A DNA stretch of 64,000 bases from Oidiodendron maius Zn (Eukaryota; Ascomycota; Leotiomycetes; Myxotrichaceae): contig KN832870.1 in the NCBI GenBank assembly GCA_000827325.1, positions 3,162,001 to 3,226,000 of the forward strand, read 5' to 3'. The first letter of the stretch is position 1. Each line of letters begins with the position of its first letter. Shown one piece after another: positions 33,161-43,847 of this stretch. Below the pieces are notes generated by a model, which saw only the letters and a program-made list of their open reading frames with translations, did no database searches and was not told where the DNA came from. The position numbers and the translations under genes were made by a program.

Positions 33161-34191
33161 ATTGTAGCCGCGATCGTTGTGTTGCGAAAAGAATTAGTGG
33201 CGGATGCAACGCGGGGCAATTCACCCGCGATGATTTGGATGTCGTCTCCGGATAATCTCAGCCCCGTAGTGCGGCGGCCGGAATAACTCTGCAATGTCTC
33301 GTGCAGCCCGTGACTTATATAGGGAGTCATTCCACTTTCATATATTGTGATATACAAACGAATTAATATTTTGCCAGGGAGGGGTATCTCTTTCTCAATT
33401 TAGGCTTTCTTTATCACCCAAACTGGAGCGGAGGACTAGTGGCAGCAGGAAATTGCTACAGTACTCAGATACTTTCGTATACAAAACCAGACCATAATTA
33501 AAGGCCATAAGCGAGTTTTCACCAAAAGTCACCCTACTCACTTCGCTATAATTATAAAAATGGGGTCAGTGTCTGAATATTAATTGCATCACTAAATAGT
33601 CTCGAACAAGCTACATCTATTTTATATATTAAAATTATTAAAGTATTAATACTAAATGGGGGGATATAATTTTAAGCGATTTTATATGTAAAATAGACTA
33701 AATAGAAGCACTATAGATTAAACCTTATATATCAAGATAGAGCTAGGTATAATTTAAAGTAAATTGAATATATTATTATTTAAGTGATTTTAAATAATCT
33801 TCTATAAAGAAATATTTCTGATAATAATCTTTCATTAAAAGCTAAACAGGGCGACTTTTGATGTAAAACTCGCTTATGGCCTTTAATTATGATCGGTTAT
33901 TGTGCTGCGTGTGGCTGATCATCTAGCTCCTCTTCCAGGACCAGTTTATGATAAGATTTGGAGCCGCCTCGTTTCGTGTCAATCGGCGATCAACTCTGTA
34001 ATCTATATTCGACAGGGGGAAGCACAGCTAAATCTCTGTTTTACACTGCGGACAAACACCGCCATCCAACGTCGGCAATCTGCAATTCCTACATATTTGA
34101 AGGGGTTGGGGGCTGCGTCGTGCCAGGCGTCTTCGCCATATCCTCAGGACTTCTCCCATTCCTCTTCCTGTGCCACTGGAAACTGTACAAG
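33161..34191. other. Divergent intergenic region carrying a MITE-like element
   Basis: Contains the promoters of rqc2 (-) and the Zn2Cys6 regulator (+). Its centre is the inverted-repeat element at 33482-33902. ORFs 33902-34195 and the 5' part of 33958-34788 lie upstream of the likely start codon. Confidence 0.55.
33482..33902. mobile_element. MITE-like element with about 43-bp terminal inverted repeats
   Basis: The left end, from 33493, reads CATAATTAAAGGCCATAAGC, then GAGTTTT, a few variable bases, AAAAGTC and CCCT. The reverse complement of the right end, from 33891, reads the same with only a few differences, all in the stretch after GAGTTTT. The core length is 399 bp. A weaker similarity extends outward to 33482 and 33902 (CAAAACCAGAC versus CAATAACCGAT). 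The interior is AT-rich and has no coding capacity. No target-site duplication could be fixed with confidence. This is the structure of a non-autonomous DNA transposon. Confidence 0.75.
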
Positions 34192-36598
34192 ATGAGTCCA
34201 CAATCCTCGTCTGGTATTCCAGAGACCGCTTTAACAACATCGGACGGCCATGTTCCTGTCTCCCGGAAAAGAAAGAGAAATGTACTCTCGTGCTTGGACT
34301 GCCGTCGAAGGAAGGTTAAGTGTGATCATGGCTTGCCTGCCTGCAGTCGATGTAGACAGCGAGGCGTTGCAAGCTCCTGCACGTATGAGTACTCAGTAGG
34401 AGATGAATTTGGACACCAAGGAGAGTCCGCTATACCTGCTGATGAGGATCTATCCATGACAGCAAAAGTACCTGAACCACCCACTTCAGGTCACCCTGAC
34501 AGTCCAATTACTACGCACATCCCCCCTGCGCCAATGTCGGCTTATTTGGAGCAACGGGATACGATCACACGACTAGAAAATCGCCTGAAAATTTTAGAGG
34601 CGGCCGTTGCTAATGGCAGTTCTGGTGCATCTGCGCCTCCTGAACCGGACCCTCAAAGGGAGATACCTAAGCAGCTAGAAGCCAACTTTTTCAAAGGTCG
34701 AGGATTTCGGACTCAATTTTATGGTGCTAGTTGTCCTAGCAGTATCCTTGCTTCTGTATGTCTTACATCTCGTTCATTACGGCTGTAAACTCACGCCACC
34801 AGTTTCCAGAAATCAGGGCGATTATGAAAGAGGCTCATCCAGGTTCTACCTTAGAGCGACTTCAAAGTGAACGAAAAGCGGTTGAGGCAAGACGCAAATT
34901 CGGTAAAACCCAGGTCCCAAAGAAGCCCTCCGTAAACTTGGTTGGCCTGGTGCCCGAGCGAGCTGTTACAGATTCGTTTGTCCAGCTCTATCTTAGTACA
35001 TTTGAGCAGACGTACCGCATTCTACATCTACCCACATTTTGGGTTGACTATGAGTCATTTTGGAAATCCCCCCAGGACTGTAAATCAGGATTTATCGCTG
35101 TCCTCCTCCTTATTCTTGCCTCGGTCCGATGTATGTCACAAAAAGAAGAGTGGAGTTTCGATCTCAATGGCTCTTCTGCACGCACAGAAGCAATTTCATG
35201 GATTGTCGCTTGCGATTCGTGGCTTCAGCAGCAAAGCCAAAAGCACAGAACGATTTCAATGTACCAAGTCATGTGTTTACGTGTGCTTGCCGCTTCTGCA
35301 AACTCTTTGAAGGTTAAACAGGCCAAATTATTCGCAGAAGCTTTACTTGAGTATTTTAAAGCCGCGGGAATGCACCGAGACCCTTCTTTGCTGGAAGGCA
35401 GGTGCTCTGCATTTGACCAGGAAATGAGGAGAAGGCTCTGGGCGACGGTGATGGAACTAGAACTTCAGGGCTCGCTCGACAGAGGCACACCGTCCTCCTT
35501 ATCTTCTACGCCATTTGACAGCAAACCTCCGCTTAACGTCGACGACGAAGAGCTTCTGATTGATGCTATTCGGAACCCCATTCCAAGGCCATCAGAGGAG
35601 TACACATCGGCCTCTTACTTGAATCTTTCGTCGAGAACCATATCTCTTCGAATTAGCTTGTGCTCGTTAATCAATGATCCGCGCTCGGTTTTAGGGTACG
35701 ACGAAGTACTCAAATATGAGCAGCAGATCAACGAAGAGCTTGATGCAATACCTAAATGGAGAGATTGTAAAGGGAAAGGTCCAGATCAGGTGTCAGCACT
35801 ACTTGATCTTCAACTACGCCAATATCTGATAATGCTTCACACACCATTTGCTCGCAGGTCGTATTCGTCTCGAAACCGTTACTCCCGAATGGTATGTTTC
35901 GAGACTTCGAAATATATCCTGAGTTTGCACTCCGGGCTCATTTCTTCTGGAAATTGTACTCTATCCCTTGTCCGCGCAGATGTCCTCTACGCCGCGCTCT
36001 CAATATGCCATAACTCGTTCCTCTGCACGCTTGATCCTGGTTTGTATCCATGAGTTCCATTCCAACTAGAGACTGACAACTTTTCATAGGGAACATGTTT
36101 TTTAACGGTATATTATCAAACTTTGAGCCAATTCTCTCGGACGCGTTCAAGCTTCTAGAGCAGAGGTTCATGCGACTTGGTCGCGGCTATGACCACTTCT
36201 GGTGGGTGAGTGCAGCGTGTTCTATAGTACAAACTAAGCTCGAGCCGGAACTCGCCGAGGAGATAAAGTTACGGGCCACAGAGAGAGTCGCGGAGCTGTA
36301 TCGCAAGAAAATGACACATATGGAAAGAGATTCTGTGATGCTGCACGATGGGGATGTGTCATCTATGGAAAGTAGCGGCGACACAGAAGCAACTTGGATT
36401 TCTGTAAGTTGGTTACGAATCTTTCTCTCTATATCTTAGGAGAATGAAATCATTGTTGTATCTTGCTAATATAAGAAGCATCATTTGAATGAGACCAACG
36501 GTCTTTCAAATATTCACGAACTATTTGATCCCTCAGACTGGACGCTGGATAACCTCTGGCCGTTGGAAGGAATATATGATCCTGGTGTCCTGCTATGA
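34192..36598 (+). CDS. Zn2Cys6 fungal-specific transcription factor
   Basis: Predicted 745-residue regulator from exons 34192-34755, 34803-36039, 36090-36403 and 36476-36598 (introns 47, 50 and 72 bp). The zinc cluster is complete: CLDCRRRKVKCDHGLPACSR followed by CRQRG and SSCTYEY, in the C-x2-C-x6-C-x5/6-C-x2-C-x6/7-C arrangement, preceded by a basic nuclear signal SRKRKRN. A linker and the coiled coil YLEQRDTITRLENRLKILEA suggest dimer binding to paired CGG half-sites. The middle region (TFEQTYRILHLPTFW, YQVMCLRVLAAS, AAGMHRDPS, EMRRRLWATVMELELQ) is the fungal-specific regulatory domain. The start was chosen as the ATG just upstream of the cluster; an upstream in-frame stretch is not needed. 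Its stop is 26 bp from that of the convergent transporter gene, a hint that it may regulate that gene. Confidence 0.92.
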
Positions 36599-36624
36599 GA
36601 TCCGCTAAATTACCTCAGTATATC

Positions 36625-38287
36625 TCATGTCTGGAAAAGCAACCTTATATCCTCGTCATCCTTGATCGGCCCATCCACCACCTCTCCTCCCGCCACTCTC
36701 GCTCTCTTCTTTGCATTTTCCCTCGTAAGACATACCCACAGGGTCACCGCAACAAGAATATTTGCAACTAGGTAGCCTAACGCGAAGCTGTGTCCAAGAT
36801 ACCATCTGGGGCTCGTGTTGGGCCTATAGAGCTGCGTTCCTATCACTGCACCTAGATTTCCGACAGTGATTGTCATTGCCGTTGCTGTTGCGCGTTTCGA
36901 TTGACCTGAGACGTTTGCAGTAGGCCAACTCAACACGATTGCGCAGCTCGGATAGATCCCAGCTGCCGCCAATATGGTTCCGAAGTATGAGACTCCGGGT
37001 TTCTTCGATGGTGCAGTTAGCAGAATAATATATCCGATTATGGCGAGAGAAGAGGAGCCGATCAAGAACGGGGCTCTCCTTTGCGTCTTTTCGGCGAGAA
37101 CGGCAACTATGACGGTGAGAATCGTGGCAACCGCATAAGGAGGCACCGTTAGCAGTTGGGCTTGGGCGGCAGTGTACCCAAGTTTGGCTATGATTGTGGG
37201 CAAGAAGAGGGAGAGAGTGTAGAGAGGTAAGGACATGGTATGGAATCCGAGCCCGTAAAGGTAGCACTTATAGTCCTTGAAGGCTGAAAATACGTTTGTC
37301 CAAGCAAACTCCTCGGTATTGGTAGCATCTGAATCATCCTTGAGGCGGGCATGGATAAAGGCCCGTTCGTCATCGCGAAGAAACGGGGCCGTGGCGGGAT
37401 AGTTATGAATAAAGAAATAGGCAATGACGGATATGATGACTGTGAGGAGGCCCTCCTGGATATATATCAGCTTTCTTATCCGCATTGTCTAGTCGACGAC
37501 CATACCAAGATAAAGATCCACCTCCAGCCCTTCAGTCCCCCGACACCTACCATAAATCCAATCCCATAGGCCAGGATACCTCCAAAGGCGCCAGCCAAAC
37601 TCGCAGCTGAGAAGAACAGCGCGACGCGATAATGGGTTTCTGTTCTCTTATACCACATCGACAGGTAGAACACCACGCCAGGAAAAAGGCCACTTTCAGT
37701 AACACCGAGGAAGAATCTAGCCGCAAGGAAGCCTGCAAAGTTCTGCGAAACACCCATCAACGTAGCGACAGTTCCCCAGAGAAACATGAGCGTGGGTAGC
37801 CATAGCTTGGGAGTCGTCCGCTTGAGGATAATATTGCACGGGACTTCGAACAGCACCTGTATGACATGAGTTCGCGAATAATTACAGCACATTATTGTAT
37901 GTACAAATAAACGATACTCACATATCCGATAAAGTATATCGTCAGCGTCATTAAATATTGGTTCCCTGTGATATGTAGATCGGTAGTCAAGCCGTCCAAT
38001 TTTGCATTGCCGACTTGAGAACGCGCGGGTCAGCACACGCATACACTTCACAGTGTCTTTGGTTACATACTATTACTCCGGTCCAAAAAGGATAGCAGAT
38101 ATAGGAGAGTCAATGGAGGCAGCAGTCTCCGATCCAACTTACGGACCAAGGCCTTCTCGTTGATTCCTGTGGGATTGGCAAAGGAATCGTCAGAAACAAC
38201 AGACGATGCATTTTGTTTTTCTTCTACTGGTCCCTCTCCTTTAACAGCAACCAGTGTCGGTTTCTCAGTGTTGGCTGGAGAAGACAT
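36625..38287 (-). CDS. MFS transporter, anion:cation symporter family (allantoate/nicotinate permease-like)
   Basis: Predicted 496-residue 12-TM carrier from exons 38287-38071, 38013-37922, 37856-37506 and 37455-36625 with consistent phases. Signature text of the Dal5/Tna1 group: RKLDRRLLPPLTLLYLLSFL, then DRSN-IGNAKLDGL, YFIGYVLFEVPCNIILKR, LWGTVATLMGVSQNF, ARFFLGVTESGLFPGVVFYL, GWRWIFIL-EGLLTVII. Members bring in organic anions such as allantoate, nicotinate, pantothenate or small peptides with protons across the plasma membrane. The Lys-rich loop near TM4-5 (SMWYKRTE) is typical. The substrate cannot be read. It is tail-to-tail with the Zn2Cys6 regulator. Confidence 0.92.
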
Positions 38288-39043
38288 GTTTAGACTACCA
38301 GCAAAGATGGAGAGATTGAAGCGGGAAGAGGACCACAACTTCTTTTATTATTTATCTTCCCATCTTGGCCATCTGTGACCCTGGCCGCTCTGCGTAACCC
38401 CCTCTCCATAGTCGTAATGTAGGTTTTGCTCAGACCCCATTCTACTGCATATGGAGACCCCTGAAATGATGAGAGTGAAGCTTCCGATGTCGTGCTTCAA
38501 GGCCCTGTCGAAGAGCACGTGACGGGAAGCGCCCCATTGACATGAAATGGACAATATATGACGGGGCTCAGTCATGCGTCTAATTTCACTATACTGTAGT
38601 TATGTATTGCAGGTAGTGAAGAGCACCATGTTACGTTTAAGAGTTGTGATAGCCAACATGGGAGTGAAGTCAAATCCGTTATTATGCTATCTAGCTAGGT
38701 AGCTTCATGACTAGGTACGTATTCCGATGTTCTCCATCCTTTGAAATGCAGATGTCAGGCCAGTCTCCTGACGGGGTATCGTAGCAGAGCACAAGCCATA
38801 AACACCAGTGATCCATGCAACACCGTCCATGCTCATATAGTGTGCTTGAGTAACAAAAGGGGAAGAAGAGTAGTCCAAGTTCTGCCGAGGGCGGCCACCA
38901 GGTGGTCCGTCAGCAGAGAAAAGGAAAAGGGGACATCAGAATAGATGCGGGATCAAAGTACTTCTGAAAATAGGGAAGTTGGGGATGCTGTTTTTACAAG
39001 GTTTAGGTGGGTTGTACGTGTGGGTCGGTCCAGTGCCGAAGAC
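38288..39043. other. Intergenic
   Basis: Promoter of the transporter (leftward) and 3' region of the Red1-like gene. No coding signal or repeats were recognised; small ORFs near 38945-39308 overlap the antisense of the Red1-like last exon. Confidence 0.45.
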
Positions 39044-42000
39044 TTAGATGGTTGTGCCTTCAAGCGCGAGAACTTTGGAGTCATCATCCAGGAACTTGCG
39101 GCGATACGCCAGGATTTCCTGGGCAATGGTGTCAAAGTCTCGGATCTTTCTTTCACGGATGGCGCCAAGCGCATCTTTTAGTCCATCAATGAATCGAACT
39201 CGTTCTTCTCCTGTGAATGCATCCTGGCTGCCGAGGAATTTGAGGATATCATCATCTGTTCAACCGGACGAGTCAGCTAAACGGACAAATAGGGGCAATA
39301 GGGATTAAGTTCAGTTCATGCTGGCAGCAAACAGCCCACGCACCAGGAAGTCTGAGATCTCTGACATGCTGGTATTCACAGGTCTCGTCATTGCATGTGC
39401 CACCAGCCATTTCCCAAGGACACATTTCAATCATAGGGTCAATCTTGTGGCTGTATGTTAGAGATCTTAGTCCGCCGGAGACTTCCTTACTAAAATGAGG
39501 ATGAAATCGAAATGCCCGAAAAAGTTTCAAGGGGCTTTCGTAGGGAATAAAGACTTGGGCCTTGGGTAACTGAGCAGCATCCTACGTAGAAATCAGCATG
39601 TAAAGTGATGCGAGCAACAGAGAAGAGTTATACTTCGGTTAGTAGACGGATGACTGGGTTATTGGGCTCTATCAGGGCTACCTCTGCCTTATTCTCGTTA
39701 GCTGCTGGGCGTAAGTCGATTGAGTCATGTCCAAGGCCATCTCCGCTGATGGTTTCCGGAGGCGCTGGACTAAACGGGGGGGACCTAGATGTAGCTCGTA
39801 CAATAGTAGGAAGCATCTCGTCAGGAGGTTCATAATCATCCTCTCGTTCAGATGCGGTAGTGATTGTGCGCTCAAGGACGGGAGAGTATGACGGGCTTCG
39901 ACTGTCTACTTCCATTGGGCTCGAAACTGATTCGGGTGCAGAGTGGACGCTACCAGGAGCGGGTGATTCCGCGACATTCTTATCCTCACTCCTCTCCTGT
40001 GAAATGGAATCTGCCACGGTGTGCTCTGTATCCCGCATGACGATATCTGGAACAAGATAGTCACTAGCAATCTCCATGCCCGTGTCAGATATTACAGGCG
40101 GGGTTTCAACAGGCACAGATTCGAGTCGAGGTGTGTCCAGTTTGGTATCAGGGCCATGATTAGTCATAACTGTATGAGGCAAATCGGCCTGATGGACATC
40201 CGTTAGAGTGATAGCGCGGCTGTCTTCGGAAGTGGTAGGTTCAGAAGACTGTGGTTGAACAGACACGGGAGGTGTGGTCCGTTTCATACCCCTTTCAGGA
40301 GCAGGACCTTGAGTGTGTCCAAGCGAATCTATAATGTAAGCATGTTGATCTGATTGATATAGAATGGTACAACCAAGACATGCGAATACTAATGGCGGGA
40401 AGAAGAGAAAGAGGTCTTACCAGAAGTGCTTGAAGCCTCAGCACTGGTTAGACGTTGCAGCTTGTCTTTTTCAGCTTGTAGACGGTCTTCGGCCTCCTGG
40501 CCTAATTTTTCCATTTCATCCGCCATTCTCTTCTTTTCTTCCAAGCTTTGCCGAACAGCAGCTTCGATTCTTGCCATTTCAGATCGCAGCAGTTCAAGTT
40601 TGAGCTGATTCCTCTGTACTTCAGCATCCACACGGGGAAGTTCGGTTGCGATCTGTTCTCGACGGAGACGTTTTTGATCATCCTCGCTCCTCTCCAGCTC
40701 CGCGACATTTTCGACCTCAGCAGCCTGAGCTTCGGCAAGGCGTTTTTTATCCAAACTGACTTTAGCCTCGGTTGAGTCAATTTTCCGTTGAATGTGGATA
40801 GAGGCCTCAATTTTCTTTACGATATCACCATCCATAGCTTTTGTATCATCGCCACTGCTGTCAGTTGTACGAGGAGTTCCAGTTCCATTGGCTGTTTTCC
40901 TGGCCTTCTTAAGAGCTTTTGCTGCTTCAGCCTCGGCGATCTTCTTCCGTAAGGCTTCAATGGCGATTTCCTTTTCTTGTAAAACCTCTGGGTTTCCGAG
41001 CGTGGATTTTCGCGCCGTAGGTGTACTCGAAGCTGAAGATACTGGGGGTGGGGTAAATGGTTTGCGACCCGGAAAGTTTGTAAGCACAGCAAGGGTTTGT
41101 AAGGCTGTGTTTCTGTGATCGGACATCTTTCTGGCAGCTAGAACGGGGGAATTGTGGTCAACAGAAGACTCTAGCTCCATGGCCACGTCTTCGTCGTCTG
41201 AATCCTGCTCCTCGTCCGTAACGTTGATAACTAAAGGCTCTTCATATCGACCTTGTCCGAAAGGCCGTTTGGGGGTCAGCGTGCCGGTTGGGGTATCAAA
41301 ATCAGCAGCAACTGGCCTCTTTCGCTGGCTTGCATTCACTGGTGCGTTCGTGGCACCAGAGAGGCGTGCCCCGGGTGCAGAGTTATCAGTGCTGGGCGCC
41401 AGGAACAATCCTGGAATCGTTGGGAGACGATGTGAGTTTGCTGGCTGCGAGATTGAGACGAAGGAATTCGATCCTATTGGGGCTTGGCCATCGGGGTCGG
41501 CCACGGTCAACTTTGGCAATGGGACGGTTGCAGTATTGACAGAGACTAGTAGTTCAGGTTCGGTCCCAGAGGTGTCTGTCTTAGTCACCGGTTTTGCTTC
41601 CGTTATAGGGGTTGGAACAGAAGAGCTTGGAATAACAGTATCGCTCCTAGCTGCGGCCTTCTGAGCCCTTTGCTCTCGAGACTTGCGAAGAGCCTCCATC
41701 TTCATCTGCAGCTGAAGCTTGCGTTCTTTCTCCGTCAACACAGGGGCTTTGGCGAGAGGGGGTGTAGCTACAGTAACTGCAGATGGTAAAACACATGGCT
41801 TATCAACGACTGGAGTATCTTGTGGGACTGCATTTTCATGGGCTCTCAGTTGCATATCAACTTTGCCACTGGTAAGCGTAGGCGTTGTGCTATATCCAGC
41901 GCTTGGGGCAAGGTTTGTTTTTGAAGGAGGTTGTCTCGTCGCAGAGAGATTCGGAGATGATCTCGTATTGCTGGCAGATTTCGCAGAAGATCTGGTTAAT

Positions 42001-43170
42001 CCAAGATTATCAAACATAGCCCCAACAATCTGCTCATTAAAGCCTTCATCCATAAAGGTCTGGAAGCCAATTTGAAAGGGATAGAGATTAAGAACTGCTC
42101 CTTCGGCTTCCTTGCGTGCTTCTGCCACCGTCTTTTGCACTTTAACACCGACCTCCTGACTCAGAGAGGATTGAACAGGAGTCGGCGTCGCAGTGTTCGT
42201 CGCTAGACTATCTTCAATAGCAGCAATTTTGGTAGACGGAGGAAGTGGCTGAATATGTTTATGTTCGGACTCAGCAACATGGTTGTGGCTCTGATTGAAT
42301 CCTGGTTCTGAAGAATCCACAGGCGCATTCTGATTCCATGCCTGGCTCTGGCTTAGTGACGTTGTCTTGACATTTTGCTCGGGCACATAGCTAGGCGCAT
42401 AGCCATTATAATTATGGCTTGTTTCTGCACGATCATTCAGATCAGGGCCTTTTGGAGCAGCGATATATTGGGAGTATGAGTCGGAATACTGTGGACCAAC
42501 TTGCGTTGTCTCTTGGGAATAGTAATCATTATCTATTAAATAATGAGTGTGGGCCATGATGGACTGAAACACTATACTTACTAGCTTGTGAGGTTTGTAA
42601 AGGACTATTTTTTTGCGTTCTTCTGTATGCCGCAGTGCGCTGGGCAGTACTGATATACCCGCTGCCACCAGATCCATGATATTGTGTTGCGCCATAACCG
42701 ATAAGGGTGGGATTCGTAGGGGCATACGTATCATCATATTCTCCTCCGCTCGCCTCACCTTCATCGCCTACATTGTACTGCGCATTTTGCACATAGCTCT
42801 GCTGCTCCTCGACTGGATACTGCTGTGTGCTGGTGTAGGAGTTTCCAGAGTAGCTCGGATATGCCATGCCAACTTGAGGAGTTGAGTATGTCTGTAGTGA
42901 GGTTGGGTCTTGACTCCAACCATGAAATGCGGGTGGAGGAGCTCCAGATTGGACGGGTGTTGTGCCATAGGGAGGTACCGTATGCTGATTGTATCCATAT
43001 GCGGTCATTGACGCATCATAATTCTGAGTGTATTGAGCTGGTCCATGATAGCCACTGTCCGTCTGAGCGAATGCGTGATTTGGATATTGTGGAGGATATG
43101 TTGCATTCAGTGGATGTTGGCTTGGATAGTTTGTGCCATATGGCGGTGCGTGTGGATAGTCAGACATCAT
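39044..43170 (-). CDS. Red1/ZFC3H1-like zinc-finger protein (nuclear RNA surveillance scaffold)
   Basis: Predicted 1281-residue protein from exons 43170-42582, 42532-40421, 40328-39634, 39581-39344 and 39255-39044, all phases consistent. The start is MMSDYPHAPP; TTG lies just before it, so 43170 is the first ATG (43167 is also possible). Layout: Tyr/Gln/Pro-rich prion-like N-terminus (about 1-300); LNLYPFQIGFQTFMDEGF followed by GAMFDNLGL, a conserved box; Lys/Arg-rich coiled coils (LTEKERKLQLQMKMEALRKS, and a long one near 1000); acidic Ser/Pro linker; then CPWEMAGGTCNDETCEYQH, a C-x8-C-x4-C-x3-H zinc finger of the putative zf-C3H1 family found at the end of fission-yeast Red1 and human ZFC3H1. 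These are scaffolds of MTREC/PAXT that link the exosome helicase Mtl1/MTR4 to unwanted transcripts. Function is inferred from the finger and the layout. Confidence 0.8.
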
Positions 43171-43847
43171 CAAGCAAATTGGTAATAACTTTCATTATCG
43201 TCCAAAGAGCTAGATGTCAGTAGAGCATCGGATTGACATGCTACGGTAGAAGCGCGCCCAGCAAGTCATCGAGTATCATCGCGCGCAAAAAGAAACGTGT
43301 AGGAATGAGAGTAAAAGTCTTGTAAGGGACGAGTGAAATGAGTCACGCCACAAGAATAATGCGCTGAGAGCCACCTTAAAGAAAAAGATCGGTGGCCGAC
43401 TTGCGCTTCTGTATGTCGTGATGGTGTGGCAGGATTGGGATGTTGAAGAAAAACCGAAGACGAAGGTCAAAGCAATTGATACTACCAGGTTCTTACCTGG
43501 CAATATGGGTGCCTTGCGGCCTTGCGGCCTTGCGGCCTTATACACTCTGGGCGACCGCGTCTGTTTATGTTCGGCAACAGCTGACCAGTCATATTGCGCG
43601 TCTCCCCCAACACCACAACATACGTCTGGTACTATTCTGCACACAACCTTGCTCAACGAAGCACTTCGCCATTCAATGTCTTGTTACAGGCCCGGAGCAA
43701 CCTTTTCAACTTAACTTATTTACTTCCCGTCACGAGAAATCTTCTCTGCAGTCGTTACGGTTCTGTTGATAGTGTAGCCTGATGTTGCTCGGTTGATCTA
43801 TCAGTTCCATTCCATCTCGACTCCTCCCTGTACACAACAATTGCAAG
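43171..43847. promoter_or_regulatory. Divergent promoter between Red1-like and myosin genes
   Basis: A 677-bp head-to-head spacer. Contains a short tandem array of an 8-bp unit (GCCTTGCG, 3.5 copies, 43511-43538). No TATA box is evident close to either start. Confidence 0.5.

Noticed and set aside
36625-38287. Thought of as part of a secondary-metabolite cluster with the regulator and the upstream MITE
   Set aside because: No backbone enzyme (PKS, NRPS, terpene cyclase) or tailoring oxidase occurs nearby; neighbours are housekeeping genes.
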